DNA of 48,360 nt from positions 1-48,360 of the forward strand of contig JAFULC010000030.1 in the NCBI GenBank assembly GCA_017483305.1, read 5' to 3'. A model generated the notes under the pieces. The model was given only the letters and a program-made list of their open reading frames with translations, was not told the origin of the DNA and did not search any database. The DNA comes from Clostridia bacterium. Lineage in GTDB: Bacteria > Bacillota > Clostridia > Oscillospirales > CAG-272. The number at the start of each line of letters is the position of its first letter. The stretch's first letter is position 1. Of the stretch, positions 1 to 8,403 are shown in pieces. A program made the position numbers and the translations under genes.

Positions 1-216
1 CCTCGACCAAAACTGTGTTTTGTCAAGGTGACAGCGCCATGAGAACTTGCCGCTAAATCGGAGATTTAGCAACGTTCAGAATCTTGTCACCTCGACCAAA
101 ACTGTGTTTTGTCAAGGTGACAGTACCATGAGAACTTGTCGCTAAATCGCAGATTTAGCAACGTTCAGAATCTTGTCACCTCGACCAAAACTGTGTTTTG
201 TCAAGGTGACAGTACC
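1..216. repeat. 89-bp palindromic tandem repeat, about 2.4 copies
   Basis: The unit starting CCTCGACCAAAACTG begins at 1, 90 and 179, an exact 89-bp period; the third copy breaks off near 216. Copies differ at only a few bases. Each unit holds two inverted repeats: GCTAAATC/GATTTAGC with a 3-nt loop (52-70 and 141-159), and a larger imperfect palindrome GTCACCT..AAAAC/GTTTT..AGGTGAC that spans each unit junction (about 85-124 and 174-213). No variable spacers separate the units, so this is not CRISPR. It resembles a REP/MITE-type intergenic element. The array may continue upstream of the window. Function unknown; the hairpins could act as a transcript end for an upstream gene. Confidence 0.85.
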
Positions 217-242
217 AATAGAACTATATTTTTGAGGTAACT

Positions 243-1991
243 ATGAATTTGAAAAAAAGCTTACTTTGCCTGATCCTCGCGCTCGTGGTAGTGCTGACAA
301 GCTGTAATCTGCCCGATCTAAACGCCGGAATCGACGGCTCGGGAGAAAACGAAACCACCGTTGAAGACGACAACGGAAACGAAACTACCGACGCGGATAG
401 CAACGAAACCACCGACAGCTCGGAAAACAATGATATCACGGGCTCCGAAACAAGCGGCTCGGACGGGGATAACACCTCAGACGAGACCACCGTTCGCGAC
501 GAAACCACCGAAGTAACCACCGACGAGGAAGAAACCGTAATTGAGATCGGCTGCGGCAATCATTCCGACACCGATGACAACGGAAAATGCGACGTTTGCG
601 AGCTTTCCGTGCTTGTTTTCGTCGATCTCTACGCGATCAACGACCTTCACGGTAAGTTCTGCACAACAAGTGCCAACACAGGCGTTGAGGGACTTTCCAC
701 CTACCTTAATAACGCGAAAATGACCGACGACCACACGATCTTCCTATCAAGTGGAGATATGTGGCAGGGCGGTCCCGAATCCAACCTCACAAGCGGTCTT
801 ATCGTAACCGATTGGATGAACGAGCTCGACTTCGCATCAATGACTCTCGGTAACCACGAGTTCGACTGGGGAGAACAAAAGATCGAGGAAAACGCAGCCC
901 TTGCAGAATTTCCTATCCTTGCCATCAACGTGTACGATCGCACTACAAACGAGCGCGTTGACTATTGCTCGCCGTCCGTCATAGTTGACCTCGGATATAT
1001 CCAGATCGGAATCATTGGTGCGGTTGGCGATTGCTATTCATCGATCTCGTCCGAAAAATCCGAGGACGTGTATTTTAAGGTCGGCTCCGATCTTACCAAG
1101 CTCGTCAAGGACGAGTCTGAAAGATTGCGCCGCATCGGCGTTGACTATATAGTCTATTCGATCCACGACGGATATGAACAGAGCTCAAGCAGCACCTCGC
1201 AGATAAGCTCAGGATCGCTCGCACCCTACTATGACGTATCGCTTTCAAACGGATACGTTGACCTCGTTTTCGAGGGTCATACCCATAAGAACTACGTTTT
1301 GGTAGACGAGTACGGAGTATATCACCTCCAGGGCGGAGGAGATAACCGCGGCATTTCTCACGTTGAGGTAAGAGTCAACTATGCAAACGGCAACACGGGA
1401 GTGCAGGTGGCAGAATATGTCTCGTCAAGCAGATATTCCTCTCTTGCAGAGGACGCGGTGGTTGACAAATTGCTTGATAAATACGAAAACGAGATCTCAA
1501 AGGCAGACCTTGTAGTCGGATATAACGACAGCACCAGAACCAGCACCGTTATCAAAAGACTCGTGGCTCAGCTTTACTACGAAACCGGCTTTGCCGAGTG
1601 GGGAGATAAATACGACATCGTGCTTGGCGGCGGCTTTATGTCGGTAAGAAGCCCGTATAATCTCTATGCAGGAGACGTTACCTACGGAACCCTTAATACG
1701 CTTTTGCCCTTCGATAATCAAATAGTGCTTTGTTCGATAAAGGGAAGAGACCTCAAGAGCAAGTTCCTCGAAACAAATAACAGCAACTATTACATTTATC
1801 TCGGTGAATACGGAAATCAGATCAAAAACAGTATAAACAGTAACGAAACGTACTATGTAATCGTCGATACGTATACCGCATATTACGCATATAATAACCT
1901 TACTGTAATTGCGGAATATGCCCCCGATGTGTTTGCCCGCGACCTCGTTGCAGAGTTTATAAGCAACGGCGGATGGACGTCGAAAAAATAA
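243..1991 (+). CDS. Secreted 5'-nucleotidase/metallophosphatase-family lipoprotein
   Basis: The 582-residue protein begins with a lipoprotein signal peptide ending in the lipobox LTSC (Cys21), so it is probably anchored on the outer face of the membrane. Residues ~25-100 are a Thr/Glu/Asp-rich linker, followed by a short Cys/His motif (CGNHSDTDDNGKCDVC). From ~130 a calcineurin-like metallophosphatase domain is visible: NDLHG, GDMWQGG, GNHEFDWG and GHTHK supply the metal-binding Asp, Asn and His residues. A 5'-nucleotidase C-terminal domain follows (about 430-560), with a substrate loop around GGGFMS. The family (UshA/YfkN-like) hydrolyses extracellular nucleotides, so scavenging of nucleosides and phosphate is the likely role. 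GAGGT at 233-237 serves as ribosome binding site. The gene stands alone and ends at a terminator. Confidence 0.88.
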   Translation: MNLKKSLLCLILALVVVLTSCNLPDLNAGIDGSGENETTVEDDNGNETTDADSNETTDSSENNDITGSETSGSDGDNTSDETTVRDETTEVTTDEEETVIEIGCGNHSDTDDNGKCDVCELSVLVFVDLYAINDLHGKFCTTSANTGVEGLSTYLNNAKMTDDHTIFLSSGDMWQGGPESNLTSGLIVTDWMNELDFASMTLGNHEFDWGEQKIEENAALAEFPILAINVYDRTTNERVDYCSPSVIVDLGYIQIGIIGAVGDCYSSISSEKSEDVYFKVGSDLTKLVKDESERLRRIGVDYIVYSIHDGYEQSSSSTSQISSGSLAPYYDVSLSNGYVDLVFEGHTHKNYVLVDEYGVYHLQGGGDNRGISHVEVRVNYANGNTGVQVAEYVSSSRYSSLAEDAVVDKLLDKYENEISKADLVVGYNDSTRTSTVIKRLVAQLYYETGFAEWGDKYDIVLGGGFMSVRSPYNLYAGDVTYGTLNTLLPFDNQIVLCSIKGRDLKSKFLETNNSNYYIYLGEYGNQIKNSINSNETYYVIVDTYTAYYAYNNLTVIAEYAPDVFARDLVAEFISNGGWTSKK

Positions 1992-2003
1992 ATAAGCAAT
2001 TCT

Positions 2004-2045
2004 ATTACGGAGTATTGATTTGGTGTCAATGCTCCGTATTTTTTG
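2004..2045 (+). terminator. Rho-independent terminator after the nucleotidase gene
   Basis: TACGGAG (2006-2012) pairs with CTCCGTA (2032-2038), extended inward by ATTGA/TCAAT with one interruption, and is followed by a run of T. Confidence 0.8.
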
Positions 2046-2112
2046 AGTGTAAAAATTTCCTCATTTACCGAATAAAAACACACCCTCAGACGTCCTTTGT
2101 TGTCAAAAAAGA

Positions 2113-2141
2113 TTGACAAAAGCAGAAAGATGTAGTATAAT
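2113..2141 (+). promoter_or_regulatory. Consensus sigma-A promoter of the degV-fakA operon
   Basis: TTGACA at 2113-2118 and TATAAT at 2136-2141 are separated by exactly 17 bp, a perfect match to the housekeeping consensus. The leader to the first gene is about 60 nt. Confidence 0.85.
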
Positions 2142-2206
2142 TAATAAGTTATAGGGCAACTATGCGCATAAGCTTTAATGATACATTTTGAAACGGAGAA
2201 CATATT

Positions 2207-3142
2207 ATGAGCGATTATGTTATTCTCGCCGACGTGACGTGTGATATGTCAAGCGAGATAAGAGAATATTTCGGTGTAAAGGACTACGTAACGGGTCACG
2301 TCCATTTCAGCGATGGCCGCGATTTCGTAACCACACTTGATTGGAGCAATATTTCCCGCGAGGACTTCTACAAGTCTCTCTCGTCCAAGAGCATCAAGGT
2401 AAGCACCGCGCCCGCAAGCCCTGAAGAATATTATGAGTGCTTCAGAAGTTATGCAAGCAAGGGTTATGATATCCTCAGCATATCTATATCTGCGAAAGTA
2501 AGCTCTACCTTTGAAGCGGCAAAAAAAGCGGGGGAGAGAGTAAAGGCAGAGTTCCCGGACAGAGAAATCTATTGCCTTGATTCTATAAGAATGTCGGGCT
2601 CGTTCGCACTTCTGACCGCCTATGCCCACGAGATGAAAAACGAGGGCAAGTCGATGCGTGAGGTCATATCCTGGCTCGAGGAGAATAAGCACAGGGTGCA
2701 TCAGATGGGCCCGATCGACGACCTTATGTTTGTCGCACGCCGCGGCAGAATTTCGACGGGTAAGGCGATAATGGGTAGCTTCGCAGGCGTTAAGCCTATG
2801 GGCGATTGCAACAGCGAGGGCTACGTCACCGTGCTGACAAAGGTGAAGGGAATCAAAAAGGCTCTTACAACCACGGTTGCCTATATCAGACACGCCGCAA
2901 CCGATATTGAAAACAACTACGTTTACATAACGCACAGTAACAGAGAAGCCTACGCTACCGAGCTTAAGGCAATGATCGAAAATGAGCTGCATCCCAAAAA
3001 GGTATTCCTCTGCGACGTTTTCGCGGCGAGCGGAACGAATATCGGACCGGGAATGGTCTGCGCCGCATTTATGGGAGAGGCTATCTCCGAGGACGGCTCC
3101 AAGGAAAAAGAATATATGAATAAGGCAACCGCAGGCTGCTGA
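2207..3142 (+). CDS. DegV family fatty-acid-binding protein (FakB-like)
   Basis: This 311-residue protein has the DegV fold signature: an N-terminal ADVTCDMS segment (residues 8-15, matching the usual D-S-x-C-D start), STAPASPEE at 66-74, a Ser-rich SAKVSSTFEAA lipid-head-group loop at ~95-105, and VARRGRIS later in the chain. DegV/FakB proteins bind one fatty acid and present it to the kinase FakA for phosphorylation at the carboxyl group. The partner kinase starts 12 nt downstream, which strongly supports this role here. It is the first gene after a perfect promoter; GGAG lies upstream of the ATG. Which fatty acid it prefers cannot be read from the sequence. Confidence 0.88.
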   Translation: MSDYVILADVTCDMSSEIREYFGVKDYVTGHVHFSDGRDFVTTLDWSNISREDFYKSLSSKSIKVSTAPASPEEYYECFRSYASKGYDILSISISAKVSSTFEAAKKAGERVKAEFPDREIYCLDSIRMSGSFALLTAYAHEMKNEGKSMREVISWLEENKHRVHQMGPIDDLMFVARRGRISTGKAIMGSFAGVKPMGDCNSEGYVTVLTKVKGIKKALTTTVAYIRHAATDIENNYVYITHSNREAYATELKAMIENELHPKKVFLCDVFAASGTNIGPGMVCAAFMGEAISEDGSKEKEYMNKATAGC

Positions 3143-3154
3143 TAAAGGAAGCTT

Positions 3155-4777
3155 ATGTTAGAACAAATAAACGGATCGTGCTACAAGGGCATGATCGCAT
3201 ACGGAATCAACAATCTGGATAAGCATTGCTCGACCGTCAACGACCTTAACGTTTTCCCCGTGCCCGACGGCGATACGGGCACGAATATGGTAATGACAAT
3301 GAGGAACGGAATGAGCTCTATCGAGAGCTCGACCGATTCGCTCTCCGCAATATCCCAGAGATTTGCAAACGCCACAGTGTATGGCGCGAGAGGCAACTCG
3401 GGAGTCATAGTGTCGCAGTTTTTCAAGGGCGTTAGCGAGGGCTTGAAGGACTTGAGCGAGGCAGATTGCCTTGCGTTTTCAAAAGCGCTTGATAAGGGCT
3501 GTGAATACGCGTATAACTCCGTGGCAAATCCCGTGGAGGGAACGATACTCACTGTAATCAAGGACGCTACGGCGACCGTAAGAGCAAATATTGAAAATAT
3601 ACATAGCATGGAGGAGCTTGTCTCCAAATTTCTTGCAGAGGCGAGAATATCGCTCGACAATACTCCCGAGCTTTTACCGATACTGAAAAAAGCAGGTGTT
3701 GTCGATAGCGGAGGCGCGGGCATCGTCTATTTTTTCGAGGGAATTCAAAAGTACCTCAACGGAGAGAAGATAGAGGCCGTCGAGTCGAAAACCGAGACAC
3801 AGTATATCGATTATTCGGCATTTGATAAAAACAGCAGCTTCGAATACGGCTATTGCACCGAGCTGCTTATTCAGCTCACCTCCGACAAGGAAGAATTTGA
3901 CTATGCCGATTTCGGCAAGGAGCTTGGAAAACTCGGCGAATCGATAGTAACCTCCTTCGAGTCGGATAAGGTCAAGGTCCATATCCATACCTTTACCCCC
4001 GAAAAAATACTGACCTATTGCCACCGCTTCGGCGAGTTTCTGTCTCTCAAGATAGAGAATATGTCGGTTCAGCACACACAGACAACTCAAAAATATCTCT
4101 GTGCCGAGGCGCAGAATACGGGCAGCTTTGCCGTTGTTGCGGTAGCACCTAACGCGTTGCTTCAGAATATGCTCGCAGAAATGGGAGCGGACGTGGTGAT
4201 TTTAAGCTCCGAGTCGCCCTCGTCTCAGGAGTTTATCGAATCGTTCGAGCAAATAGACAAAAAAGAGATATTGGTTTTTCCGAATAGCTCGAATTCTATC
4301 CTCAGTGCAATGCAGGCAGGAAGTCTCTATAAAAAGGCAAAGATCACCGTCCTCAATTGTCGCTCTATACCTAAATGCTACTCGTCGCTCGCGCTTATCG
4401 ACTTCGAGAGTGATATAAACACCACTGTAAGCACTGTCAACGACACGATCGGCAATATTTACGAGGTCTCGATAATCCACGCATCGAAAAACATAGCGTA
4501 CGGCGATAAGACCGTCGTTAAGAACGATTATTTTGCCCTCTCGGGCGATGACATTCTCGAAACGGGTGACCGCTTTGACGAGGTCGTGCTCAGAACAGTC
4601 AGGGAAGTGACAAGCAAAAAGGATTGCAGCGTGGTCAATATGTTTTACGGCAAAAATGCACCGACCGATCAGCTTTACGGCGTTGCCGACGAGATCGGGA
4701 GAGCTTTCGATTGCCTTGAGACATATATGATACCCACGCAAGACAATATATACGATCTTATACTTTCTTTTGAGTAA
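3155..4777 (+). CDS. fakA: Fatty acid kinase catalytic subunit FakA (DAK2 domain, YloV family)
   Basis: At 540 residues it has the usual length for FakA/YloV. The N-terminal kinase (DhaL/DAK2-like) domain carries PVPDGDTGTNM at 35-45, with Asp38, Asp40 and Asn44 placed to hold two Mg2+ ions, and the YGARGNSGVIVSQ segment that contacts nucleotide. The middle and C-terminal parts match the FakA regions that dock FakB. The enzyme turns FakB-bound fatty acid into acyl-phosphate, the substrate of PlsY or PlsX in phospholipid synthesis. It is translated from AAGGAAG about 5 nt upstream of the ATG and is 14 nt from the next gene, so it is probably co-transcribed with the transporter and acyltransferase. 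Confidence 0.92.
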   Translation: MLEQINGSCYKGMIAYGINNLDKHCSTVNDLNVFPVPDGDTGTNMVMTMRNGMSSIESSTDSLSAISQRFANATVYGARGNSGVIVSQFFKGVSEGLKDLSEADCLAFSKALDKGCEYAYNSVANPVEGTILTVIKDATATVRANIENIHSMEELVSKFLAEARISLDNTPELLPILKKAGVVDSGGAGIVYFFEGIQKYLNGEKIEAVESKTETQYIDYSAFDKNSSFEYGYCTELLIQLTSDKEEFDYADFGKELGKLGESIVTSFESDKVKVHIHTFTPEKILTYCHRFGEFLSLKIENMSVQHTQTTQKYLCAEAQNTGSFAVVAVAPNALLQNMLAEMGADVVILSSESPSSQEFIESFEQIDKKEILVFPNSSNSILSAMQAGSLYKKAKITVLNCRSIPKCYSSLALIDFESDINTTVSTVNDTIGNIYEVSIIHASKNIAYGDKTVVKNDYFALSGDDILETGDRFDEVVLRTVREVTSKKDCSVVNMFYGKNAPTDQLYGVADEIGRAFDCLETYMIPTQDNIYDLILSFE

Positions 4778-4791
4778 TCTGGAGGATTAAA

Positions 4792-6141
4792 ATGACTAAC
4801 AAGTTAACTAAAAAATGGCAGCTCGTGCTGTACGGATGCTCGGGATTGGGCATCAATATGCTCGGAATGATAGTTGGAACCTATCTCTGTAGCGCGTTGC
4901 TCGTGGGCGGCTTTGAGGACAACGTAGAGAATTGGACGTATCTCAACCGCGACCTCGTAGTAGCAGGACTCTGGGCAACCTTGATCCTCGTTTCCAAGAT
5001 AGTAGACGGAGTTATCGATATTCCTTTTGCATCCTGGCTCGACAATCTCCGTACCAAGTGGGGACGTCGCCGTCCCGCACTCCTCGGTGGTATGATAATT
5101 ACGATGGCAGTTTATTGCCTCTTTCTCATCCCGATCGATAAAAGCGCAACCATGCTTAATACTATCTGGTTCGCGTTTCTTCTGATGGTATTCTACTCCG
5201 CATACACCCTCACGATGCTTTGCTATTATGCAACCTTCAGTGAGATAGTAGAGAAGGACTCCGACCGCGTTTTCCTTTCCAACACAAAATCTATCTGCGA
5301 CGTCGTATATTTCTCGATGAGCTTCGCCCTCGTGCCCGTATTCGTGGGCATGGGAGTTAATATCCGCTACGTTGCGCTCATCTTCCTGCCTCTCGCGCTC
5401 CTTATGCTGATTCCTATGTTTCTTATCAAGGAAAGCTCTACCAAGGACGGCGTAAGGGACGAAAACGGCGAAATGGTAGCAAAGAGAGAAAGAGTAAGCC
5501 TTGTCAAGTCCTTTGCCTTCTCCTTCAAGAACAAAAAATATCTTTTCTGGTTGCTCATCCTCTCTGTAATGAACTTTGGCTTGCAGCTCTTTTTGAGCGG
5601 CATCAACGAGTTCTTCTCGACCACGGGAATAAATATGACCTTTGTTATGGCGTGCTCCTTTGCACCCGTTCCGTTTACATTGATTATTTATAATAAACTT
5701 ATCAAAAAATACGGGCTTCGCGTTGCATATCAATATGCGCTTGGAATGTTCTCGCTTGGTATGGGATTGATGTTCTTCTGTCAGCTTTTGACCGATAGCT
5801 ATCTGCTTCCGTTTGCGATATTCTGCAGCTTGCTTAATTCATTCGGTATAGGTGCATTTTTCTCCGTAACGTATATGATCCCCTCGCAGCTTGCAAAGGA
5901 AGCCACCGACGCAGGTGAAAAGGGAGCAAACGCGATGTATTTCGCGGTGCAGGGTCTTTTCGAGGGCGTTTCCGCAGGTCTCGCATCGGGAATTATGCTT
6001 GTATATCTCAAGCAGATTGAACGTACCGACCTGATTACCTGCATAGTCGCGGCGGCTTGTCTTGCGGCTTTGGTTATAGCCTTCTTTATGCCCAAATCGA
6101 TCGCCCTGCTCGGAAAGACCGCTAAAAAGGACACAGAATGA
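4792..6141 (+). CDS. GPH/MelB-fold MFS transporter, possibly for a lipid
   Basis: This 449-residue protein is predicted to have 12 membrane helices. Helix II holds two acidic residues four apart (Asp72 and Asp76 in VDGVIDIP), followed by LRTKWGRRRP. This matches the cation-site Asp pair and the RSRWGKxKP loop of MelB, so it belongs to the glycoside-pentoside-hexuronide:cation symporter family. Known members carry sugars, but the animal lysophospholipid carrier MFSD2A has the same fold. Its stop codon overlaps the start of a PlsC-type acyltransferase, and the operon begins with FakB/FakA. I infer that a lysolipid or fatty-acid-containing substrate is at least as likely as a sugar. GGAGG precedes the ATG. 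Confidence 0.8.
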   Translation: MTNKLTKKWQLVLYGCSGLGINMLGMIVGTYLCSALLVGGFEDNVENWTYLNRDLVVAGLWATLILVSKIVDGVIDIPFASWLDNLRTKWGRRRPALLGGMIITMAVYCLFLIPIDKSATMLNTIWFAFLLMVFYSAYTLTMLCYYATFSEIVEKDSDRVFLSNTKSICDVVYFSMSFALVPVFVGMGVNIRYVALIFLPLALLMLIPMFLIKESSTKDGVRDENGEMVAKRERVSLVKSFAFSFKNKKYLFWLLILSVMNFGLQLFLSGINEFFSTTGINMTFVMACSFAPVPFTLIIYNKLIKKYGLRVAYQYALGMFSLGMGLMFFCQLLTDSYLLPFAIFCSLLNSFGIGAFFSVTYMIPSQLAKEATDAGEKGANAMYFAVQGLFEGVSAGLASGIMLVYLKQIERTDLITCIVAAACLAALVIAFFMPKSIALLGKTAKKDTE

Positions 6142-6791
6142 TCTACTATCTTTTCTGGTGGCTTTGCATTATCACAGGCTATCCTTATCAGCTCCTGCTT
6201 TTCAAGCGCAGAACCTTTTACGAGGATAAAAGCGTCCAGTCCCTTAAAATCAAGGGCGGCGCGTTGATAATTTCAAATCACTACCACTTTTACGACTATA
6301 TGATGAATATGTTTGCCGTAACCCCGAGAAAGCTTAACGTAATTTCATCCGAGCTCGGCTTTAAGAACAAGCTTCTCGCGTTCGGAATGCGGTTTTTCGG
6401 CGGCATTCAGGCAAACAGAATAACGAAAAGCATGCGCTTTATGGATACCGCCGCAGATGTCATCCGAAAGGGAGGGCTGGTTCAGATCTTCCCCGAGGCA
6501 AAAATAACCGACGACGGTACGATAAAGCCCTTCAAGCACAGCTATATCGTTATTGCCCACAGATCAAACGCTCCGATCATTCCGATAATCACCGACGGAA
6601 ATTACGGTTTTACGAAAAGAGCAAGCATCATCGTCGGCAAGCCGATATACGTCTCGGATTACATAAAAACAGACCGAAGAACTCCCACCAGAGAGGAGCT
6701 CGAGGCGGTCAACGAGATAATTTATTCCAAGGTCCTGTCACTCAGAAGGGAGCTTGAGGATAAAAAAGCGGCATTAAAAAAGAAAAACTGA
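6138..6791 (+). CDS. PlsC-like 1-acylglycerol-3-phosphate acyltransferase family protein
   Basis: The 217-residue protein shows the acyltransferase block I motif NHYHFYD (catalytic His48 and Asp53, the HX4D arrangement) and block III FPEAK at 118-122 (usual FPEG). A hydrophobic N-terminus (~1-22) should associate it with the membrane. The family transfers an acyl chain to lysophosphatidic acid or another lysolipid. It overlaps the transporter gene by 4 nt (ATGA), which indicates coupled translation and suggests a shared substrate. The Gly-to-Ala change in block III is a small departure from classic PlsC, so acceptor specificity is open. Confidence 0.85.
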   Translation: MIYYLFWWLCIITGYPYQLLLFKRRTFYEDKSVQSLKIKGGALIISNHYHFYDYMMNMFAVTPRKLNVISSELGFKNKLLAFGMRFFGGIQANRITKSMRFMDTAADVIRKGGLVQIFPEAKITDDGTIKPFKHSYIVIAHRSNAPIIPIITDGNYGFTKRASIIVGKPIYVSDYIKTDRRTPTREELEAVNEIIYSKVLSLRRELEDKKAALKKKN

Positions 6792-6805
6792 AAGGACACA
6801 CGGGA

Positions 6806-7807
6806 ATGTTAGAGCTTACCCCCTTATACATCAGCCTCTCGCCAACGCTTCAAGTGGTGGCGTGGATAGTCGGCGTTATGGTCGTGCTTGGCATACTTAT
6901 GTGGCCCTTGTCGGTAATCGTCGCATCGTTTTGTGTCTACGATCAGACCCTTCGCCGCAAGACTAAGGAGCAGTGGGGCAGAGGTCCTTCGGATTCCGAT
7001 GCGAATACGATGAAGATGGATAGCATAGGAATGATTTGGTACGAGGAAAACTCGTCGCATAAAAGGGAAGTCAGTATCACAAACGACGGACTTAGGCTTG
7101 CGGGCGAGTATTACGATTTCGGTAACGACCGATGCGTCATCATTTTCCCTGGAAGAACCGAAAGCCTCAGATACGGCTATTATTTCGCAAAGCCTTACGT
7201 CGAGTCGGGCTACAATTTGCTTCTCATCGACTCCCGCGCTCACGGGCTCAGTGACGGCGAATTCAATACGGTAGGATTTGAAGAAAGCAAGGATGCTATC
7301 GCGTGGACTAAGTTCCTTTGTGATGAGCTGAACGTCAAATCTGTGCTTTATCACGGAAATTGCATCGGATCTGCCACGGCGCTGCTTGCCCTGACCTCCG
7401 AGGATTGCCCCGACTGTGTCGAGGGCTTAGTAGCAGAGGGAATGTTTGCGAACTTCGGCGAATCTATGAAAAATCACATTATAGAGCACAAAAAGCCGAT
7501 CTTTATGGTCTACGGAATGATCAATTTCTGGATGAAGCATTACACGGGACACACGATGGACTTCGGCCCGATAAACGTCATCGACAAAATGAATAAGCCC
7601 CTGCTTATGTTGCATAGCAGGGAGGATATATATTCAACCCCCGAATACGCGCAAAAGCTCTATGATCTCGCATCAAGCGAGAATAAGGAGATCGTCTGGT
7701 TTGAGCACGGCAGACATTCAATGCTCCGTGTGACCGACACCGAAAGATACGACGATGCGATAAAGAGCTTTCTTGCTCGCACCTTTGAGTCCGTAAGGAC
7801 TGAATAA
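6806..7807 (+). CDS. Membrane-anchored alpha/beta hydrolase with Cys nucleophile
   Basis: Residues ~15-45 form one or two membrane segments; the rest is an alpha/beta-hydrolase fold. The oxyanion region is IIFPGRTES (~112-120), the strand-4 turn contains DSRAHGLSDG, and the nucleophile elbow is HGNCIGS with Cys186 where most relatives have Ser. Asp274 (SRED) and His304 (GRHS) complete a likely Cys-Asp-His triad. The nearest architectural relatives are the YqkD/BAAT-like serine hydrolases; a Cys nucleophile is also known in dienelactone hydrolase. Lying 14 nt after the acyltransferase and in the same operon as fakA, it may cleave an acyl ester or thioester at the membrane. Substrate unknown. 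Confidence 0.78.
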   Translation: MLELTPLYISLSPTLQVVAWIVGVMVVLGILMWPLSVIVASFCVYDQTLRRKTKEQWGRGPSDSDANTMKMDSIGMIWYEENSSHKREVSITNDGLRLAGEYYDFGNDRCVIIFPGRTESLRYGYYFAKPYVESGYNLLLIDSRAHGLSDGEFNTVGFEESKDAIAWTKFLCDELNVKSVLYHGNCIGSATALLALTSEDCPDCVEGLVAEGMFANFGESMKNHIIEHKKPIFMVYGMINFWMKHYTGHTMDFGPINVIDKMNKPLLMLHSREDIYSTPEYAQKLYDLASSENKEIVWFEHGRHSMLRVTDTERYDDAIKSFLARTFESVRTE

Positions 7808-7830
7808 CCTCAGAAAAGGAGAATTTTATT

Positions 7831-8241
7831 ATGTTGTGTAGAAAATGCGGTGCGCAAATGGACGATAGTGCGCGCTTTTGCTCCGCTTGCGGACACGATC
7901 ACGCCACCGAAGCACCCGAAACAGTAAAAGAGCCTCTCAATGTCGATCCCGCGTATCAGGAGGCAAAGGACAGACTTTCCAATCAGATTCTCACGTGGGG
8001 AATACTCAGTATTGCCTTCGCATCTACCTTCTATTTTTCGCTTATCGGATTTATCTTTTCCTTCGTGACGAAGAGCAAGGTCATGCAGTATACCACTCAT
8101 ATCGGGCCCGTGTCGTATAAGTCAAAAGTAGGACGCGATCTTGGTAAGGCGGGCTTTATCGTAGGACTTATTCTGACCATAATCTGCACGCTTTACTTGT
8201 TTATCCTTTTTATGGCAATTTTAGGTATGATGCTCGCATAA
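7831..8241 (+). CDS. Zinc-ribbon membrane protein, function unknown
   Basis: The 136-residue protein starts with a compact zinc ribbon: Cys3, Cys6, Cys17 and Cys20 (CxxC-x10-CxxC). A polar linker follows, then two hydrophobic stretches at about 54-77 and 105-135. This zinc_ribbon_2-plus-membrane layout is common in Clostridia without an assigned role. It lies 23 nt after the hydrolase, has a strong AAAGGAG site, and is the last gene before a strong terminator, so it is probably part of the lipid operon. It could be a small scaffold or regulator of the membrane enzymes upstream. Confidence 0.75.
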   Translation: MLCRKCGAQMDDSARFCSACGHDHATEAPETVKEPLNVDPAYQEAKDRLSNQILTWGILSIAFASTFYFSLIGFIFSFVTKSKVMQYTTHIGPVSYKSKVGRDLGKAGFIVGLILTIICTLYLFILFMAILGMMLA

Positions 8242-8285
8242 TTCAAATCGGGAACGGTTTTTGCCGTTCCCGATTTGAATTTTAA
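8240..8285 (+). terminator. Strong hairpin closing the fakA operon
   Basis: An 18-bp perfect stem, 8240-8257 with 8264-8281 (core TCGGGAACGG/CCGTTCCCGA), has a 6-nt T-rich loop and a short TTTT tail. It overlaps the last base of the zinc-ribbon gene's stop codon. Confidence 0.85.
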
Positions 8286-8321
8286 ACATTGTGAAAAAAT
8301 ATTAAAAATCCTTTCTGTTGC

Positions 8322-8350
8322 TTGACATAGAGCAATAAGTGTGATAAAAT
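8322..8350 (+). promoter_or_regulatory. Promoter of the LtaS-like gene
   Basis: TTGACA at 8322-8327 and TAAAAT at 8345-8350 have a 17-bp spacer, giving a leader of about 45 nt. Confidence 0.8.
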
Positions 8351-8403
8351 ATAACACGGAATTTTGATTAATTACTATATTATTCGAAAAGAAGTGAGGA
8401 AAA

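Noticed and set aside
1-216. CRISPR array
   Set aside because: The repeated unit is 89 bp with both halves conserved; there are no unique spacers between short repeats.
224-559. Ser/Val-rich minus-strand frame of 111 residues
   Set aside because: It mirrors the repetitive Thr/Glu linker codons of the nucleotidase lipoprotein.
4804-5733. 309-residue minus-strand frame
   Set aside because: Antisense to the GPH transporter; low-complexity charged translation without motifs.
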